This document shows positions 43,575 to 51,576 of a stretch of 64,000 nucleotides of DNA, piece after piece. The DNA comes from Taklimakanibacter deserti (GTDB lineage Bacteria > Pseudomonadota > Alphaproteobacteria > Rhizobiales > Aestuariivirgaceae), in NCBI GenBank assembly GCA_003574785.1, contig QORU01000020.1, positions 58,051 through 122,050 on the forward strand, in the 5' to 3' direction. Each line of letters starts with the position of its first letter. Position 1 is the first letter of the stretch. The notes under the pieces were generated by a model that was given only the letters and a program-made list of their open reading frames with translations, was not told where the DNA came from and did not search any database. The translations under genes were made by a program, and so were the position numbers.

Positions 43575-43895
43575 TCAGAACTCGTAACGGGTGAAAACCG
43601 CTTTCGCGGCCTGGTCCTTGCCGGTCGCGACGCCGACCGTCACCGAGGACATGCGCTGGCGGAACACCGAAGAGCGCCATTGCTCCCAACCGCCGAAAGT
43701 CTCCGTCACTTCCTGCCCGTCGATCTGAGGGCGCGAGCGCACCGAGACGATGCCGGCGAATTGCGTGCCCTCGCCGATCGTGCCCGTGAGCGAGGCGATG
43801 ACGAAGGTCGAGCGCGGCGCGAAATTGATGTCGGCCGTGTGGATCTGGCCGCCCGATTGCTTCCAGGCCGTGGTCGCCATGTTGATGACGGGCAT
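43575..43895 (-). CDS. Hypothetical small beta-rich protein, 106 residues
   Basis: Preceded by GAGGAGG. The sequence alternates short hydrophobic strands (STFVIASLTGTIGEGTQFAGIVSV; SSVTVGVATGKDQAAKAVF), suggesting a small beta-sandwich. It has no signal peptide and no cysteine. Family not recognised. It is first of a two-gene unit with 43222-43557. Confidence 0.6.
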   Translation of the reverse strand: MPVINMATTAWKQSGGQIHTADINFAPRSTFVIASLTGTIGEGTQFAGIVSVRSRPQIDGQEVTETFGGWEQWRSSVFRQRMSSVTVGVATGKDQAAKAVFTRYEF

Positions 43896-44001
43896 GAGGG
43901 CCTCCTCGCTTTCGCCTGCGCAACCACTATCTCGTCCTATCTTGGCGGTCTGTGGGCAAACTCACAGGGCACGCCGGTTACTTGTCGTAACATTCATTGA
44001 A

Positions 44002-44027
44002 GGAACCGGCGGCTCACCCCGCCGGTT
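44002..44027 (+). promoter_or_regulatory. GGAAC-N17-GGTT promoter-like site within a 9-bp inverted repeat
   Basis: GGAAC at 44002-44006 and GGTT at 44024-44027 fit the general-stress sigma (EcfG) pattern of alphaproteobacteria (GGAAC, 16-17 bases, CGTT) except for one base. The same bases form a perfect inverted repeat, AACCGGCGG/CCGCCGGTT with a 6-base loop (44004-44027), so it could instead be an operator. It lies 26 bases before the small membrane gene at 44053. Confidence 0.4.
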
Positions 44028-44052
44028 GGTTCCGGCAAGCGCGGAGGAGCGG

Positions 44053-44286
44053 ATGCGAAACAAAGCCAAAACCGGCGCCAGCGATGCGCCCTATGCCACG
44101 ACCGGTGCCGTCCTTCTGTCGGGAACCCCCTCCGCCAGTGTCGCGTTCGTCAGCCGACGGACGGAACCGGAAGCGGCCAACGGCGTCGACCGGCCGTTCT
44201 TCCTCTGGCTGCTCGCCGCCCTCATCGCCGCGACCCTCGTCTCAGGCGTCATCGCCATGTCGGCCGTGGTGCGGATCGGACCCTGA
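44053..44286 (+). CDS. Small single-pass membrane protein, 77 residues
   Basis: GGAGG lies six bases before the ATG. A polar N-terminus precedes one strong C-terminal transmembrane helix (FFLWLLAALIAATLVSGVIAMSAVV), giving a tail-anchored form. No family recognised. A stress-type promoter candidate lies upstream. Confidence 0.6.
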   Translation: MRNKAKTGASDAPYATTGAVLLSGTPSASVAFVSRRTEPEAANGVDRPFFLWLLAALIAATLVSGVIAMSAVVRIGP

Positions 44287-44361
44287 TCCTGCTTCGCGCC
44301 AGGGCGCTTCGCAGGACCGAGCCCTCCTAAGCTTCCTGCTTCGGCTGCTGTCTCAAGCGTC

Positions 44362-44388
44362 CCCTTCTCCCGCTTTGCGGGAGAAGGG
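44362..44388. terminator. Perfect 12-bp hairpin after the small membrane gene
   Basis: CCCTTCTCCCGC (44362-44373), loop TTT, GCGGGAGAAGGG (44377-44388). No U-run follows. The arms resemble fragments of the larger GC-rich intergenic repeats in this window, so it may be a repeat that also terminates transcription. Confidence 0.5.
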
Positions 44389-44474
44389 AAACTGATGGAG
44401 GAATTTTCCTGTCACGACCGCTTAGATAATCTCACTGGCCGTCCTTCCGCTTTGCTGGCTCTCTCGGCAGAGCC

Positions 44475-45521
44475 ATGGACATGACCACCAACGTGCCGAC
44501 CCGCGCCTCAGGCCCGGCGCGGCCAGAGGCTTCAGCCTTGCGTATCGCGATCTATCCGGAGACGGCCAAGGTCGGGCTCAGGCTCGAGACCTTGCGCGCT
44601 TTCGCCACGGCCCTGGCCCACACACCCCATCAGGTCGATTGGGTGGAGGACAAGACCTACAGCCCGTGCGACGTCGCCATCCTCTATGGCGCGCCCGGCA
44701 TCGGCGAAGGACGGCGGCGGCAGATCCGCCAGAAGATCCTCAACGAGCACAAGGGCCCGGTGCTCATCGTCGAAACCCCGCTCTTCGGCCGCAAGGTGCC
44801 GGCGATCGCCGCTGCGGCAGGCGGCCTGCTGAAAGGCGGGCTTCCCCACTTCCTGGCCAAGGCGCCGGCGGAAAGCTTTGGCCATTTCCGCATCTCCATC
44901 GGCGGCTCGTTCCACGACACCGGCCAGTTCTGCAACGAGCCGACCGATCCGCTCCGCTGGGACCGGCTCGCCGCCGAGCTCGGCCTCACGGTCAAACCCT
45001 GGCGTGCGACAGGTGAGCATATATTGCTCATCGGCCAGGTGCCGGGCGATGCCTCCTTGCGCGGCCTCGATGTGGTCAAATGGCTCGAAAGCACGGTCAT
45101 CGATCTGCGCCTCATCACCAGGCGCCCGATCCTCATCCGCCCGCACCCGCTCTCGCCGCCGGCAGCATTGCGCAGCCTGAAACGCCGCCTGAAGCCCGAC
45201 AAATCGGTGCGCTGGGACATGAAGCCCGGCACGCCTTTGCGCAGCAGCCTCAGCGCTGCCTGGGCGACCGTCACCTATTCATCGAGTGCCGCGATCGATT
45301 CCCTCATCTCCGGCGTGCCCGTCATCGCGCTTTCACCCGCGAGCCTCGCCTGGCCGGTCAGCGATCACGGGATCTCAGATGTTTTGGAGCCGACGCTCTA
45401 CGACAGAAAACCCTGGCTCGACCGCCTCGCCCATTCGCAATGGTCGATCGAGGAGATCGAGAACGGCACGGTGTGGCGGCGTTTCGCCGGGAAGATCGGG
45501 GAGCTGGTCGCTGGCCGCTAG
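44475..45521 (+). CDS. Capsule polysaccharide/GT-B-like protein
   Basis: 348 residues, cytoplasmic. A Rossmann-like N-terminal half (VAILYGAPGIGEG) is followed by a second half with RPILIRPHPLSP and the block SSAAIDSLISGVPVIALSPASLAWPV. This last block resembles the nucleotide-sugar end of KpsS/KpsC-type capsule transferases, in which Ser-Ser-x-x-(Glu/Asp) and Gly-x-Pro-V precede the active site. No capsule neighbours are present. Function by remote resemblance only. Confidence 0.6.
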   Translation: MDMTTNVPTRASGPARPEASALRIAIYPETAKVGLRLETLRAFATALAHTPHQVDWVEDKTYSPCDVAILYGAPGIGEGRRRQIRQKILNEHKGPVLIVETPLFGRKVPAIAAAAGGLLKGGLPHFLAKAPAESFGHFRISIGGSFHDTGQFCNEPTDPLRWDRLAAELGLTVKPWRATGEHILLIGQVPGDASLRGLDVVKWLESTVIDLRLITRRPILIRPHPLSPPAALRSLKRRLKPDKSVRWDMKPGTPLRSSLSAAWATVTYSSSAAIDSLISGVPVIALSPASLAWPVSDHGISDVLEPTLYDRKPWLDRLAHSQWSIEEIENGTVWRRFAGKIGELVAGR

Positions 45522-45799
45522 AGCGCGGGCGCCACCTTCTTTGCAGGTACTGCCGGCGCCTTGCGCGCATCGGGTGAGACCGCGCCGGAATCGCGCATCG
45601 GCCCATGGCCGTTCACCATGGTCGAGGTCTCGGCGAGGAGCCGGCGCGACCGCGCGATCAGCTCGCGCGATTCTTGCTCCAGCTTGCGCGAGGTCTCGAT
45701 GCACCGCTGCATGCCGGCGAGCCGTCTTGCCAGAAAGACCTCGGCCGCGTGACGCTGACGATAGGCCTCTTCAATGAGGGTGAATGAGCTGTAAGACAT
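45518..45799 (-). CDS. Hypothetical small helical protein, 93 residues
   Basis: The ATG at 45799 has GGAG six bases upstream; GTG 45811 is in frame. A long amphipathic, probably coiled helix (EEAYRQRHAAEVFLARRLAGMQ... LEQESRELIARSRRLLAE) is followed by a disordered Pro/Ala/Lys tail. Family not recognised. It carries the first copy of the shared leader element upstream. Confidence 0.6.
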   Translation of the reverse strand: MSYSSFTLIEEAYRQRHAAEVFLARRLAGMQRCIETSRKLEQESRELIARSRRLLAETSTMVNGHGPMRDSGAVSPDARKAPAVPAKKVAPAL

Positions 45800-45815
45800 A
45801 TCGTGCTCCACGCTT

Positions 45816-45881
45816 GAGGCGGGAGCACAGGTCTCTCTCTGCCGTCAGCGCCCGGTTGCATCAAGCACGTGCCGACGATGA
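45816..45881 (-). promoter_or_regulatory. Shared leader element, copy A
   Basis: Reading on the minus strand it runs tcatcgtcggcac... gatgcaacc... gctgacggcagagaga... ctcccgcc, ending 17 bases before the ATG 45799. Aligned with copy B (46631-46696), roughly 50 of about 67 positions agree with one small gap, including a TGACGGC-GAGAGA core and a CTCCCGCC box. It is probably a common promoter or untranslated-leader structure. Confidence 0.5.
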
Positions 45882-45969
45882 TCCGAGCATAGGCCCTTTC
45901 CGCTCCGGGCCCAAGCTCCAAATCCTTCTTCCGCGAAGCCGCTGCATTTCGATCCGGCCTGATTTCCCG

Positions 45970-46155
45970 TCATGGACGACGGCTCGGGCGCGATGGGATC
46001 TCGCGCAGCCACCGCGAGTCCGAGACCGGCGCTTTCTTCACCAGCAAATGCTGATGCTCGCCGCACGCCCATTTGACGGGCACATCGTCGCTCGGCCGAT
46101 AGCCGAAGGGCGCAGGGGCCGTGCAGCCTTCGACGAGGCAGTCTCTCTCTGTCAT
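45970..46155 (-). CDS. Small Cys/His-rich protein, 61 residues
   Basis: Cys6, Cys11, Cys31, His34 and His36 could bind a metal (CLVEGC...WACGEHQHLL). The C-terminus is Arg/Ser/Pro-rich. Its first codons (ATGACAGAGAGAGAC) resemble the core of the shared leader elements. Family not recognised. Confidence 0.55.
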   Translation of the reverse strand: MTERDCLVEGCTAPAPFGYRPSDDVPVKWACGEHQHLLVKKAPVSDSRWLREIPSRPSRRP

Positions 46156-46189
46156 TCAGGGAGAGACCGCAAGCGCTTCCCGTGCCGGG

Positions 46190-46408
46190 TCAAGCCGTTT
46201 CGACAAGCCTGACACCGGCCTCGCGTCCCTTCCTGGTTGACGCTTCCATATTCCGTTCGCAAAGCCTGGCATGCAGTTCCAGCAGCTCCGCCACATGTTC
46301 CGAGCCGCATTGCGCGGCAAGCGCGCGCGCCCGCGCCGGCATCGACAGCGACGTGAGACGGCGCACCATGGCATTGTCGTTGCCGGGTGAAGATTTCCTA
46401 TGCCGCAT
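46190..46408 (-). CDS. Hypothetical small basic protein, 72 residues
   Basis: A helical, basic protein (MRHRKSSPGND then LTSLSMPARARALAAQCGSEHVAELLELHARLCERN). Its ATG lies inside the 3' end of the previous gene (46398-46610), an 11-base overlap that indicates translational coupling. No known family. Confidence 0.6.
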   Translation of the reverse strand: MRHRKSSPGNDNAMVRRLTSLSMPARARALAAQCGSEHVAELLELHARLCERNMEASTRKGREAGVRLVETA

Positions 46409-46610
46409 GGGGTTCCGTCCTCCGGGGCGCGCCGTAGAGCGCAAGGGATAGCAAGGTCGCAAAGTCGCGCTTTCCTTCGTCCACATGGCCAAGGATGCGG
46501 GCCGCGATGACGGCTCTGGTTGAATCGTCCGAATTGCCCAGCCGGAGGCAGGCTTGATCGACCACCTCGACCAGCAACGCCATTTCCTGGGGATCGAAAG
46601 AGTTTCGCAT
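46398..46610 (-). CDS. Small hypothetical protein, paralogous to 20914-21114
   Basis: 70 residues, helical. It shares the LLxxVxxQAC...R..IAxRIL...xGxRDFxTL pattern with the protein at 20914-21114. AAGGAG lies seven bases before the ATG 46610, and the second copy of the shared leader precedes it. It is coupled to the 72-residue gene downstream. Function unknown. Confidence 0.65.
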   Translation of the reverse strand: MRNSFDPQEMALLVEVVDQACLRLGNSDDSTRAVIAARILGHVDEGKRDFATLLSLALYGAPRRTEPHAA

Positions 46611-46630
46611 GGGCGGCTCCTTCCTACTAT

Positions 46631-46696
46631 TAGGCGGGAGCGCACGCATCTCTCAGCCGTCAGTGCCTAGGTTGCAATCAGACCCGCTGACGATGA
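46631..46696 (-). promoter_or_regulatory. Shared leader element, copy B
   Basis: Minus-strand sequence tcatcgtcagcgggtctgat tgcaacc ... cactgacggctgagagatgc ... gctcccgcc, then AAGGAG and the ATG 46610. It closely matches copy A at 45816-45881 although the genes downstream are unrelated. No open frame is shared between copies, so it is regulatory rather than coding. Confidence 0.5.
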
Positions 46697-47019
46697 AAAC
46701 ACCTTCGCACCCGGCGGCAGGACAAGCAAGGTAAATCGGGTTTCCGCATGATTACATATCGGTGACCCCAACGCCGCTTCTTCTCGAGGATGCCAGCGCC
46801 GGCTCACAACAACGGATTAGGACAATCGGACGATCCGTGCGATAGGAGCCATCGTCAGGCCTCCCTTCATCTGCAGTCAGCCAAAGGCCCGAGGGAATCC
46901 TGCTGTCGCCGCCCGGCAATGCGAGAAGAGCGCCGGTCCCGTCTTGAGCATTGCGTCACTGCCGATTGCGCCGAACCCTTGCGGGATCCGGGCGCCTTGA
47001 ACAAGGAAACTTGGTCCTC
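46697..47019. other. Gene-free stretch
   Basis: About 320 bases between divergent small genes. It must hold the promoters of 46610 (minus) and 47020 (plus), but no clear -35/-10 pair could be picked out. Frames within it look like shadows. Confidence 0.35.
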
Positions 47020-47295
47020 ATGGCCACTCATCGCTTCGCCGTCGGCCAGAATGTGCGCCTCCTGCAAAGCGTGATCACGCGCGGCAAATCCATCGCCTGC
47101 GAAGTCGTGCAGATCATGCCGTTCGACGGCGCGTGCTTCCAGTATCGCATCAGGGCCGCGGATGAGCGTTTCGACAGGATCGCCAAGGAGCATGAGCTCG
47201 CCGAGGCCGCCCCGCCGCAAAGCGAGATGGACCATCCGGAACAGTCCGGATGGACCGACAAATTCACCTCAATCGCCAAAAAAGGAAATCAATGA
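47020..47295 (+). CDS. Hypothetical small protein, 91 residues
   Basis: Starts MATHRFAVGQNVRLLQ and continues with a compact beta-type core (SIACEVVQIMPFDGACFQYRIRAADERFDRIAKEHEL), like a small SH3/KOW-type barrel. An acidic, Pro-rich linker and Lys tail follow. The stop overlaps the next ATG (ATGA), so the two genes are coupled. Probably a nucleic-acid- or protein-binding module; not assigned. Confidence 0.6.
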   Translation: MATHRFAVGQNVRLLQSVITRGKSIACEVVQIMPFDGACFQYRIRAADERFDRIAKEHELAEAAPPQSEMDHPEQSGWTDKFTSIAKKGNQ

Positions 47296-47690
47296 ACTTC
47301 TTCAAATCGACAGAAACGAGCAAATCACCGCGCGCCGCCGCCCAGAACGTGCTCAGGCAAAAACGCCTGGCGCATGAGCAGGCGCAAAAAGACGCCGGCG
47401 TCTGGGGCGACATGGCGGTCGGGCAGATCGTGGCTGAAAACAAAGTCTTCATGCATCACTGGAAGGGAAATGCGCTGACCGACCTTTTCGTCCTGGCGGG
47501 CAAGAAGCCGCGCGAGATGACGCCTGCCGAGCATGAAGCCCTCGTCGCCTGGCTGAAGTCACGCGCCTATGAGGGATTCACGCAAAGCCTAGTCGCCTGG
47601 AATATCAATGAAGGCGAGGCGCTCAGGGTCAAGAACGAGCATCTGGAAAAGCACCGCTCGAACGGCCTCGAAGTGATCAATCCGGCCTGA
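47292..47690 (+). CDS. Hypothetical protein, 132 residues
   Basis: Coupled to the upstream small gene by an ATGA overlap. A basic helical N-terminus (about 1-40) is followed by a domain with WGDMAVGQIVAENKVFMHHWKGN, LTDLFVLAGKKPREMTPAEHEALVAWLKS and a charged end. No recognised motif. Confidence 0.6.
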   Translation: MNFFKSTETSKSPRAAAQNVLRQKRLAHEQAQKDAGVWGDMAVGQIVAENKVFMHHWKGNALTDLFVLAGKKPREMTPAEHEALVAWLKSRAYEGFTQSLVAWNINEGEALRVKNEHLEKHRSNGLEVINPA

Positions 47691-47700
47691 AGCCCGCTCG

Positions 47701-47943
47701 TCAGCCGGCCCGCTTCGACCGCACGCGCCGGCCGCGGGCGTCGCCCGATGGGGGAGCGGAAAGCGGCGTCTTCGAGCGCGGCAGCGCTACACGGTCGACC
47801 GTGCCGGCCTCCGCCTCGGCCGCAAGCCGCAACTGCCGGAGATGCTCGGTCTTGGCGGCGCGCGCACGCGCCTCCATCTCGATGATGCTCATCGCGGCAT
47901 CATGGGTCGCCTTGGCTCTCAGCACACTGATTGAAGAAGACAT
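47701..47943 (-). CDS. Hypothetical small helical protein, 80 residues
   Basis: The N-terminal two-thirds form a charged helix (MSSSISVLRAKATHDAAMSIIEMEARARAAKTEHLRQLRL, described as positions 1-40); the tail is Pro/Arg-rich. GAGAGAG precedes the ATG. Similar in form to the small helical gene at 45518. Family not recognised. Confidence 0.55.
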   Translation of the reverse strand: MSSSISVLRAKATHDAAMSIIEMEARARAAKTEHLRQLRLAAEAEAGTVDRVALPRSKTPLSAPPSGDARGRRVRSKRAG

Positions 47944-48147
47944 AGCAGCTCTCTCTAAGGTTCTTTCAATAACAGTCGGCAGCGCAGCCGGTACATCCGC
48001 GGTCTACGCTGCTGACACGGATCTGGGACCCGTTATGATCGATGTTCCGAAATCGGTGATTTCTGCGCTCAAAGGCGCCGGCCCAACTAAGGTGGGGAAA
48101 ACTTCGACGAACCCAATATGGTGTGCGCGCGCCGGATTACAAGATGC

Positions 48148-48837
48148 CTATTCCCCCTCCAGGTAATGCTCTTCCAGGAACCTGGAGCGGAAATTCTGCG
48201 GCGGGGTATCGAAGTCCGGGCGGCCCTCGGGCGTGAAGTCCAGCAAATTCCAGTAGGGCCACACCGTGTCGACATGGTTCGACGGCAGCTCGCTGGCCCA
48301 GAAATGAAAGATCTTGTCCGTTTCCCGCGTGAAGACATGCAGCATCGGCAATTGCATGTCGTCGGATTGGCGCTGGCATTTGTAATCGGCCTGGAAGGGA
48401 GAGGCATAGCCGGAGAGAAGTGCGATCTGCGACCAGCCGCGCGTCCTCGCCCAGTCATTGATCTTCTGAGGCGGCGCCTTGGCGATGGCGGCAAAAGCGG
48501 CGCTGCGCGTCACCGAATACCAGCTGCGGTCGAAGCCGTCGACCAGCGAGGTGCAGGAAGGACAGGGCTTGTCCCAATTGGGACCGAACATGAAGGAATA
48601 AAGCAGCAGCGTGTCCTTGTCGGCGAACAACTCGGAGAATCTCACGCTTTCGCCGACCTTCCCGTCATTGGCCCATTGGAAGACATAGTCTTGCTTCAGC
48701 TCGCCGCCCTGCGGCAGCGTGCGGCGTTTCGCGGCCACGGCTTTCACCTTGTCGACCAGCGCCTGCTCCTCCTTCAGCAACTCGTCCCGCGCCGCGCGAT
48801 AGGCCTTGCTTTCATTCGGATATTGCAGCTCGCTCAT
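48148..48837 (-). CDS. DUF899 family thioredoxin-fold protein
   Basis: 229 residues, cytoplasmic. Typical DUF899 features: the segment QDYVFQWANDGK-like region, LYSFMFGP, CPSCTSLVDGFDR (CxxC in place of the thioredoxin site), GWSQIALLSGY, FHFWASELP and WNLLDFTPEGR. The family is thioredoxin-like with uncertain activity. The ATG is preceded by GACGACG without a strong ribosome site. Confidence 0.85.
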   Translation of the reverse strand: MSELQYPNESKAYRAARDELLKEEQALVDKVKAVAAKRRTLPQGGELKQDYVFQWANDGKVGESVRFSELFADKDTLLLYSFMFGPNWDKPCPSCTSLVDGFDRSWYSVTRSAAFAAIAKAPPQKINDWARTRGWSQIALLSGYASPFQADYKCQRQSDDMQLPMLHVFTRETDKIFHFWASELPSNHVDTVWPYWNLLDFTPEGRPDFDTPPQNFRSRFLEEHYLEGE

Positions 48838-49175
48838 CGTCGTCTCCTTGGCTTCTTCGCCGCTCGACTAAGCAAAAAGAGCGCCCGCGCCTTTTGTTCC
48901 CCGCCGGGGCTTGCCTTTGTGGGCCAAAGCGTGCGAGTTGGGAAATCTCAGCATGCGGGACTGAGCCTCGGGCAAAGCTGGAAATCCCTGCTCGCGGATC
49001 GATAATTCCCTGCTCGTTTTTCTAAGCCCTTGATATTGCTCAGGCCGGCAATTTTTTCGAAAAGTTCCCTGATATTCCCTGAAAATCCCTGATATTCGCT
49101 GTTCTTTGCTTTGGACTGCACCCCACGGGTGAGACAGGTTTAATTGAGTGACACGGGTTTTTGAGGAGGGACGGC
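48838..49175. repeat. Gene-free spacer with 10-bp phased TCCCTG repeats
   Basis: From 49061 to 49110 five consecutive 10-base units read aaagttccct, gatattccct, gaaaatccct, gatattcgct, gttctttgct; more TCCCTG hits lie at about 48983 and 49005. The exact 10-base period equals one DNA turn. The sequence is AT-rich compared with its surroundings and lies upstream of the methyltransferase gene. Confidence 0.55.
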
Positions 49176-50210
49176 ATGCCCGATCGAACGAAGCCTGAAG
49201 GCGAGGCGCTTCCGCCCGCGGCGCAACTGGTGCAGATGGCATCCGGCTATTGGGTGTCGTGCATCGTCCATGCTGCAGCGACGCTCGGCCTCGCCGACAG
49301 GCTGGCGGAAGGCCCGAAGAGTGCCCAGGAGATCGCCGGCACGGCGGAGTGCAATCCTCGCGCTTTGCACCGGCTGATGCGCAGCCTCGCGAGCCTCGGC
49401 CTCCTCACCGAGACGGAGGGCGGGCGCTTCGCCTTGACGCCGCTCGGTGCGGCGCTGAAGACGGGCGCACCCGGTTCGGCGCGCGCCTCCGTCCTCACCT
49501 TGTGCAGCCCGTGGTTCGCGCATGCCATGGAAGAGCTCCCCTACAGCGTGCGCACCGGCAAGACGGCCTTCGAGAAGATCAACGGCATGCCGGTGTTCGA
49601 TTATCTGGGCCAGCATCCGGAGGCCGCCTCGCTCTTCAGCGAGACGATGATCGGCATCCATGGCAGCGAGCCGCTGGCTGTCGCCGAGGCCTACGATTTC
49701 TCACAGCTCGGAACCCTCATCGATGTCGGCGGTGCCAGCGGCAACCTGCTGGCCGAGATCCTGATGCGCCACAAGGGCCCACGCGGCATATTGGCCGACC
49801 TGCCGCATGTGGTGAAGGACGCGCCGGCCTTGCTCGAGGCCAAGGGCGTCGCCGATCGCGTCGCCATCGAGGCGCATGACTTCTTCAAGTCGGTCCCGCA
49901 AGGCGGCGATGCCTATATCCTCTCGCATGTCATCCATGACTGGAGCGAGGCGCAGTGCCTGACGATTCTCGCAAACCTGCACAAGGCCATGAAGCCCGAG
50001 GCGCGCCTTCTCCTCGTCGAGATGGTGCTGCCCGGCAAGGACGAGCCGCATTTCGGCAAGATCCTGGACATGGTGATGCTGGCGCTGCCGGGCGGCGAGG
50101 AGCGGACGGCGGATGAATATGCGGCACTTCTCGCCAAAGCGGGCTTCAAGCTGACGCGCGTGGTGCCCACGCAATCGACCGTCAGCGTCATCGAGGCGCG
50201 AAAGGCGTGA
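49176..50210 (+). CDS. O-methyltransferase, family 2
   Basis: 344 residues. An N-terminal winged-helix dimerisation domain (SCIVHAAATLGLADRL...LHRLMRSLASLGLLTE) is followed by a SAM domain with LIDVGGASGNLLAEIL, the LPHVVKDAP loop and the catalytic-His region DAYILSHVIHDWSEAQC. This is the plant/bacterial small-molecule O-methyltransferase type (acceptor phenol or polyketide-like). GAGGAGGG precedes ATG 49176. It stands alone, so the acceptor is unknown. Confidence 0.88.
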   Translation: MPDRTKPEGEALPPAAQLVQMASGYWVSCIVHAAATLGLADRLAEGPKSAQEIAGTAECNPRALHRLMRSLASLGLLTETEGGRFALTPLGAALKTGAPGSARASVLTLCSPWFAHAMEELPYSVRTGKTAFEKINGMPVFDYLGQHPEAASLFSETMIGIHGSEPLAVAEAYDFSQLGTLIDVGGASGNLLAEILMRHKGPRGILADLPHVVKDAPALLEAKGVADRVAIEAHDFFKSVPQGGDAYILSHVIHDWSEAQCLTILANLHKAMKPEARLLLVEMVLPGKDEPHFGKILDMVMLALPGGEERTADEYAALLAKAGFKLTRVVPTQSTVSVIEARKA

Positions 50211-50222
50211 GTCTTTTATCTG

Positions 50223-50270
50223 GCGCGTGATCGGACGGAAAACCGGTATCCACTTTTCCTGATCACGCGC
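50223..50270. repeat. Inverted repeat gcgcgtgatc...gatcacgcgc
   Basis: Arms GCGCGTGATC (50223-50232) and GATCACGCGC (50261-50270) enclose ggacggaaaaccggtatccacttttcct, a sequence of a widespread Rhizobiales intergenic repeat. It sits between converging genes and could terminate both. Confidence 0.6.
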
Positions 50271-50274
50271 TGCC

Positions 50275-51576
50275 TCACGCCGGCAGCACCGAATCCGACA
50301 AGGCCTGCCGCCGGCTCTCATGCAGCGACAGGACCGCGACAACCGATATGGCGGCGCAGGCCGTGATGTAATAGGCCGGCATCACCGGGTTGTTGGTCGT
50401 CTCGATCAGCCAGGTGGCGACGGCGGGCGCCGTGCCGCCGGCGAGGCCGACCGACAGATTATACGCCGCCGAAACCGCGGAGCAGCGCACATGGCGCGGA
50501 AACACCTCGCACAGGACGATCGGGTTGACCGAGCCATAGGAGCCGATCAGCAAGGTGAAGCCCAATTGGCCGAGGAAGACGTAGAGGCCGTCGCCGGTGC
50601 GCATTAATTCGAAGAGCGGCCAGGAGAAGAGCAGCAAGCCCAACGCCGCCGTGGCGAGGATCGGCTTGCGGCCGATGCGGTCGGAAAGACGCGACATGAC
50701 GAGGACCACGCCGAGCAGGATCACCATGTTGAGCGAGTTGATCCACAGCGCCGTGCGGGCACCCATGTCCGCGGCAAGCTTCAGCCAGGAGATGAGATAG
50801 ACGAAGATCAGATAGAAGGCGACGGCATTGACCAGGCTGATCGCCACCGCCTGCAGCATGGCGACGGGATGCTCGCGCAAGGCCTGCAGGAGCGGCGAGC
50901 CTTTCTTGGCCGCCGGCTTGTCGAAGGGCATGCGCCGTCTCAGCAGGAAGCCGGCGACGCCCACCAGCACGCCGAACAGGAAGGGGATGCGCCAGCCCCA
51001 GGCCACGACCTGATCGAGCGGCAGCGTGTTCATGACCAGCGCGCCGACGGCGGAACCGAGCAGGATGCCGCCCGTCGCGCCGAACACCGCCCAGGCGGTG
51101 GCGGCGCCGCGTTTGTCCGGATGCGCGGTCTCGGCGAGGAAGACGGCGGAGCTCGTATATTCGCCGCCCACCGCCAGGCCCTGCATCATGCGGCAGGCGA
51201 GCATCAGGACCGAAGCCCAGATGCCGATCTGGGCATAGGTCGGCAACAGGCCCATGATGAGAGTCGGCACCGCCATCGCCACCACCGACCAGAGCAAAGC
51301 GGGACCGCGGCCGACACGGTCGCCGATATGGCCGAAGAGGATGGCGCCCAGGGGCCGCATGAGGAAGCCGACGGCGAAGACCGCATAGGCGGCGAGCAGC
51401 GAGGTGCGCGGATCCTCGGCCGGGAAATAAAGACTGCCGATGGTGCGGGCGAAGAAGCCGTAAATGGCGAAATCGTACCATTCCATCACATTGCCGACGA
51501 TGCCGGCCCAGACGATGCGCCGGCGGTGGCCGTGGTGGCTGTCCGCCGTCGACACCGGCTGTGCTGTGCTTGCCAT
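50275..51576 (-). CDS. MFS transporter, metabolite:H+ symporter type
   Basis: 433 residues, about 12 membrane spans. It has the MHS opening AGIVGNVMEWYDFAIYGFFA, motif A GHIGDRVGRGPAL, and AVFLAETAHPDKRGAATAW. The family imports carboxylates, osmolytes or shikimate-like compounds by proton symport. It is monocistronic; no local catabolic partner identifies the cargo. Confidence 0.88.
   Translation of the reverse strand: MASTAQPVSTADSHHGHRRRIVWAGIVGNVMEWYDFAIYGFFARTIGSLYFPAEDPRTSLLAAYAVFAVGFLMRPLGAILFGHIGDRVGRGPALLWSVVAMAVPTLIMGLLPTYAQIGIWASVLMLACRMMQGLAVGGEYTSSAVFLAETAHPDKRGAATAWAVFGATGGILLGSAVGALVMNTLPLDQVVAWGWRIPFLFGVLVGVAGFLLRRRMPFDKPAAKKGSPLLQALREHPVAMLQAVAISLVNAVAFYLIFVYLISWLKLAADMGARTALWINSLNMVILLGVVLVMSRLSDRIGRKPILATAALGLLLFSWPLFELMRTGDGLYVFLGQLGFTLLIGSYGSVNPIVLCEVFPRHVRCSAVSAAYNLSVGLAGGTAPAVATWLIETTNNPVMPAYYITACAAISVVAVLSLHESRRQALSDSVLPA

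Noticed and set aside
46645..46666. ctgagaga in the shared leader as a possible TPP riboswitch
   Set aside because: The rest of the thi-box consensus is missing and the downstream gene is unrelated to thiamin.
46790..47074. 94-codon plus-strand frame
   Set aside because: It overlaps the coupled gene pair starting at 47020 and lacks a ribosome site; the composition looks random.
49061..49110. Tandem 10-base units as a CRISPR array
   Set aside because: The units are far too short, have no spacers and no cas genes are present.
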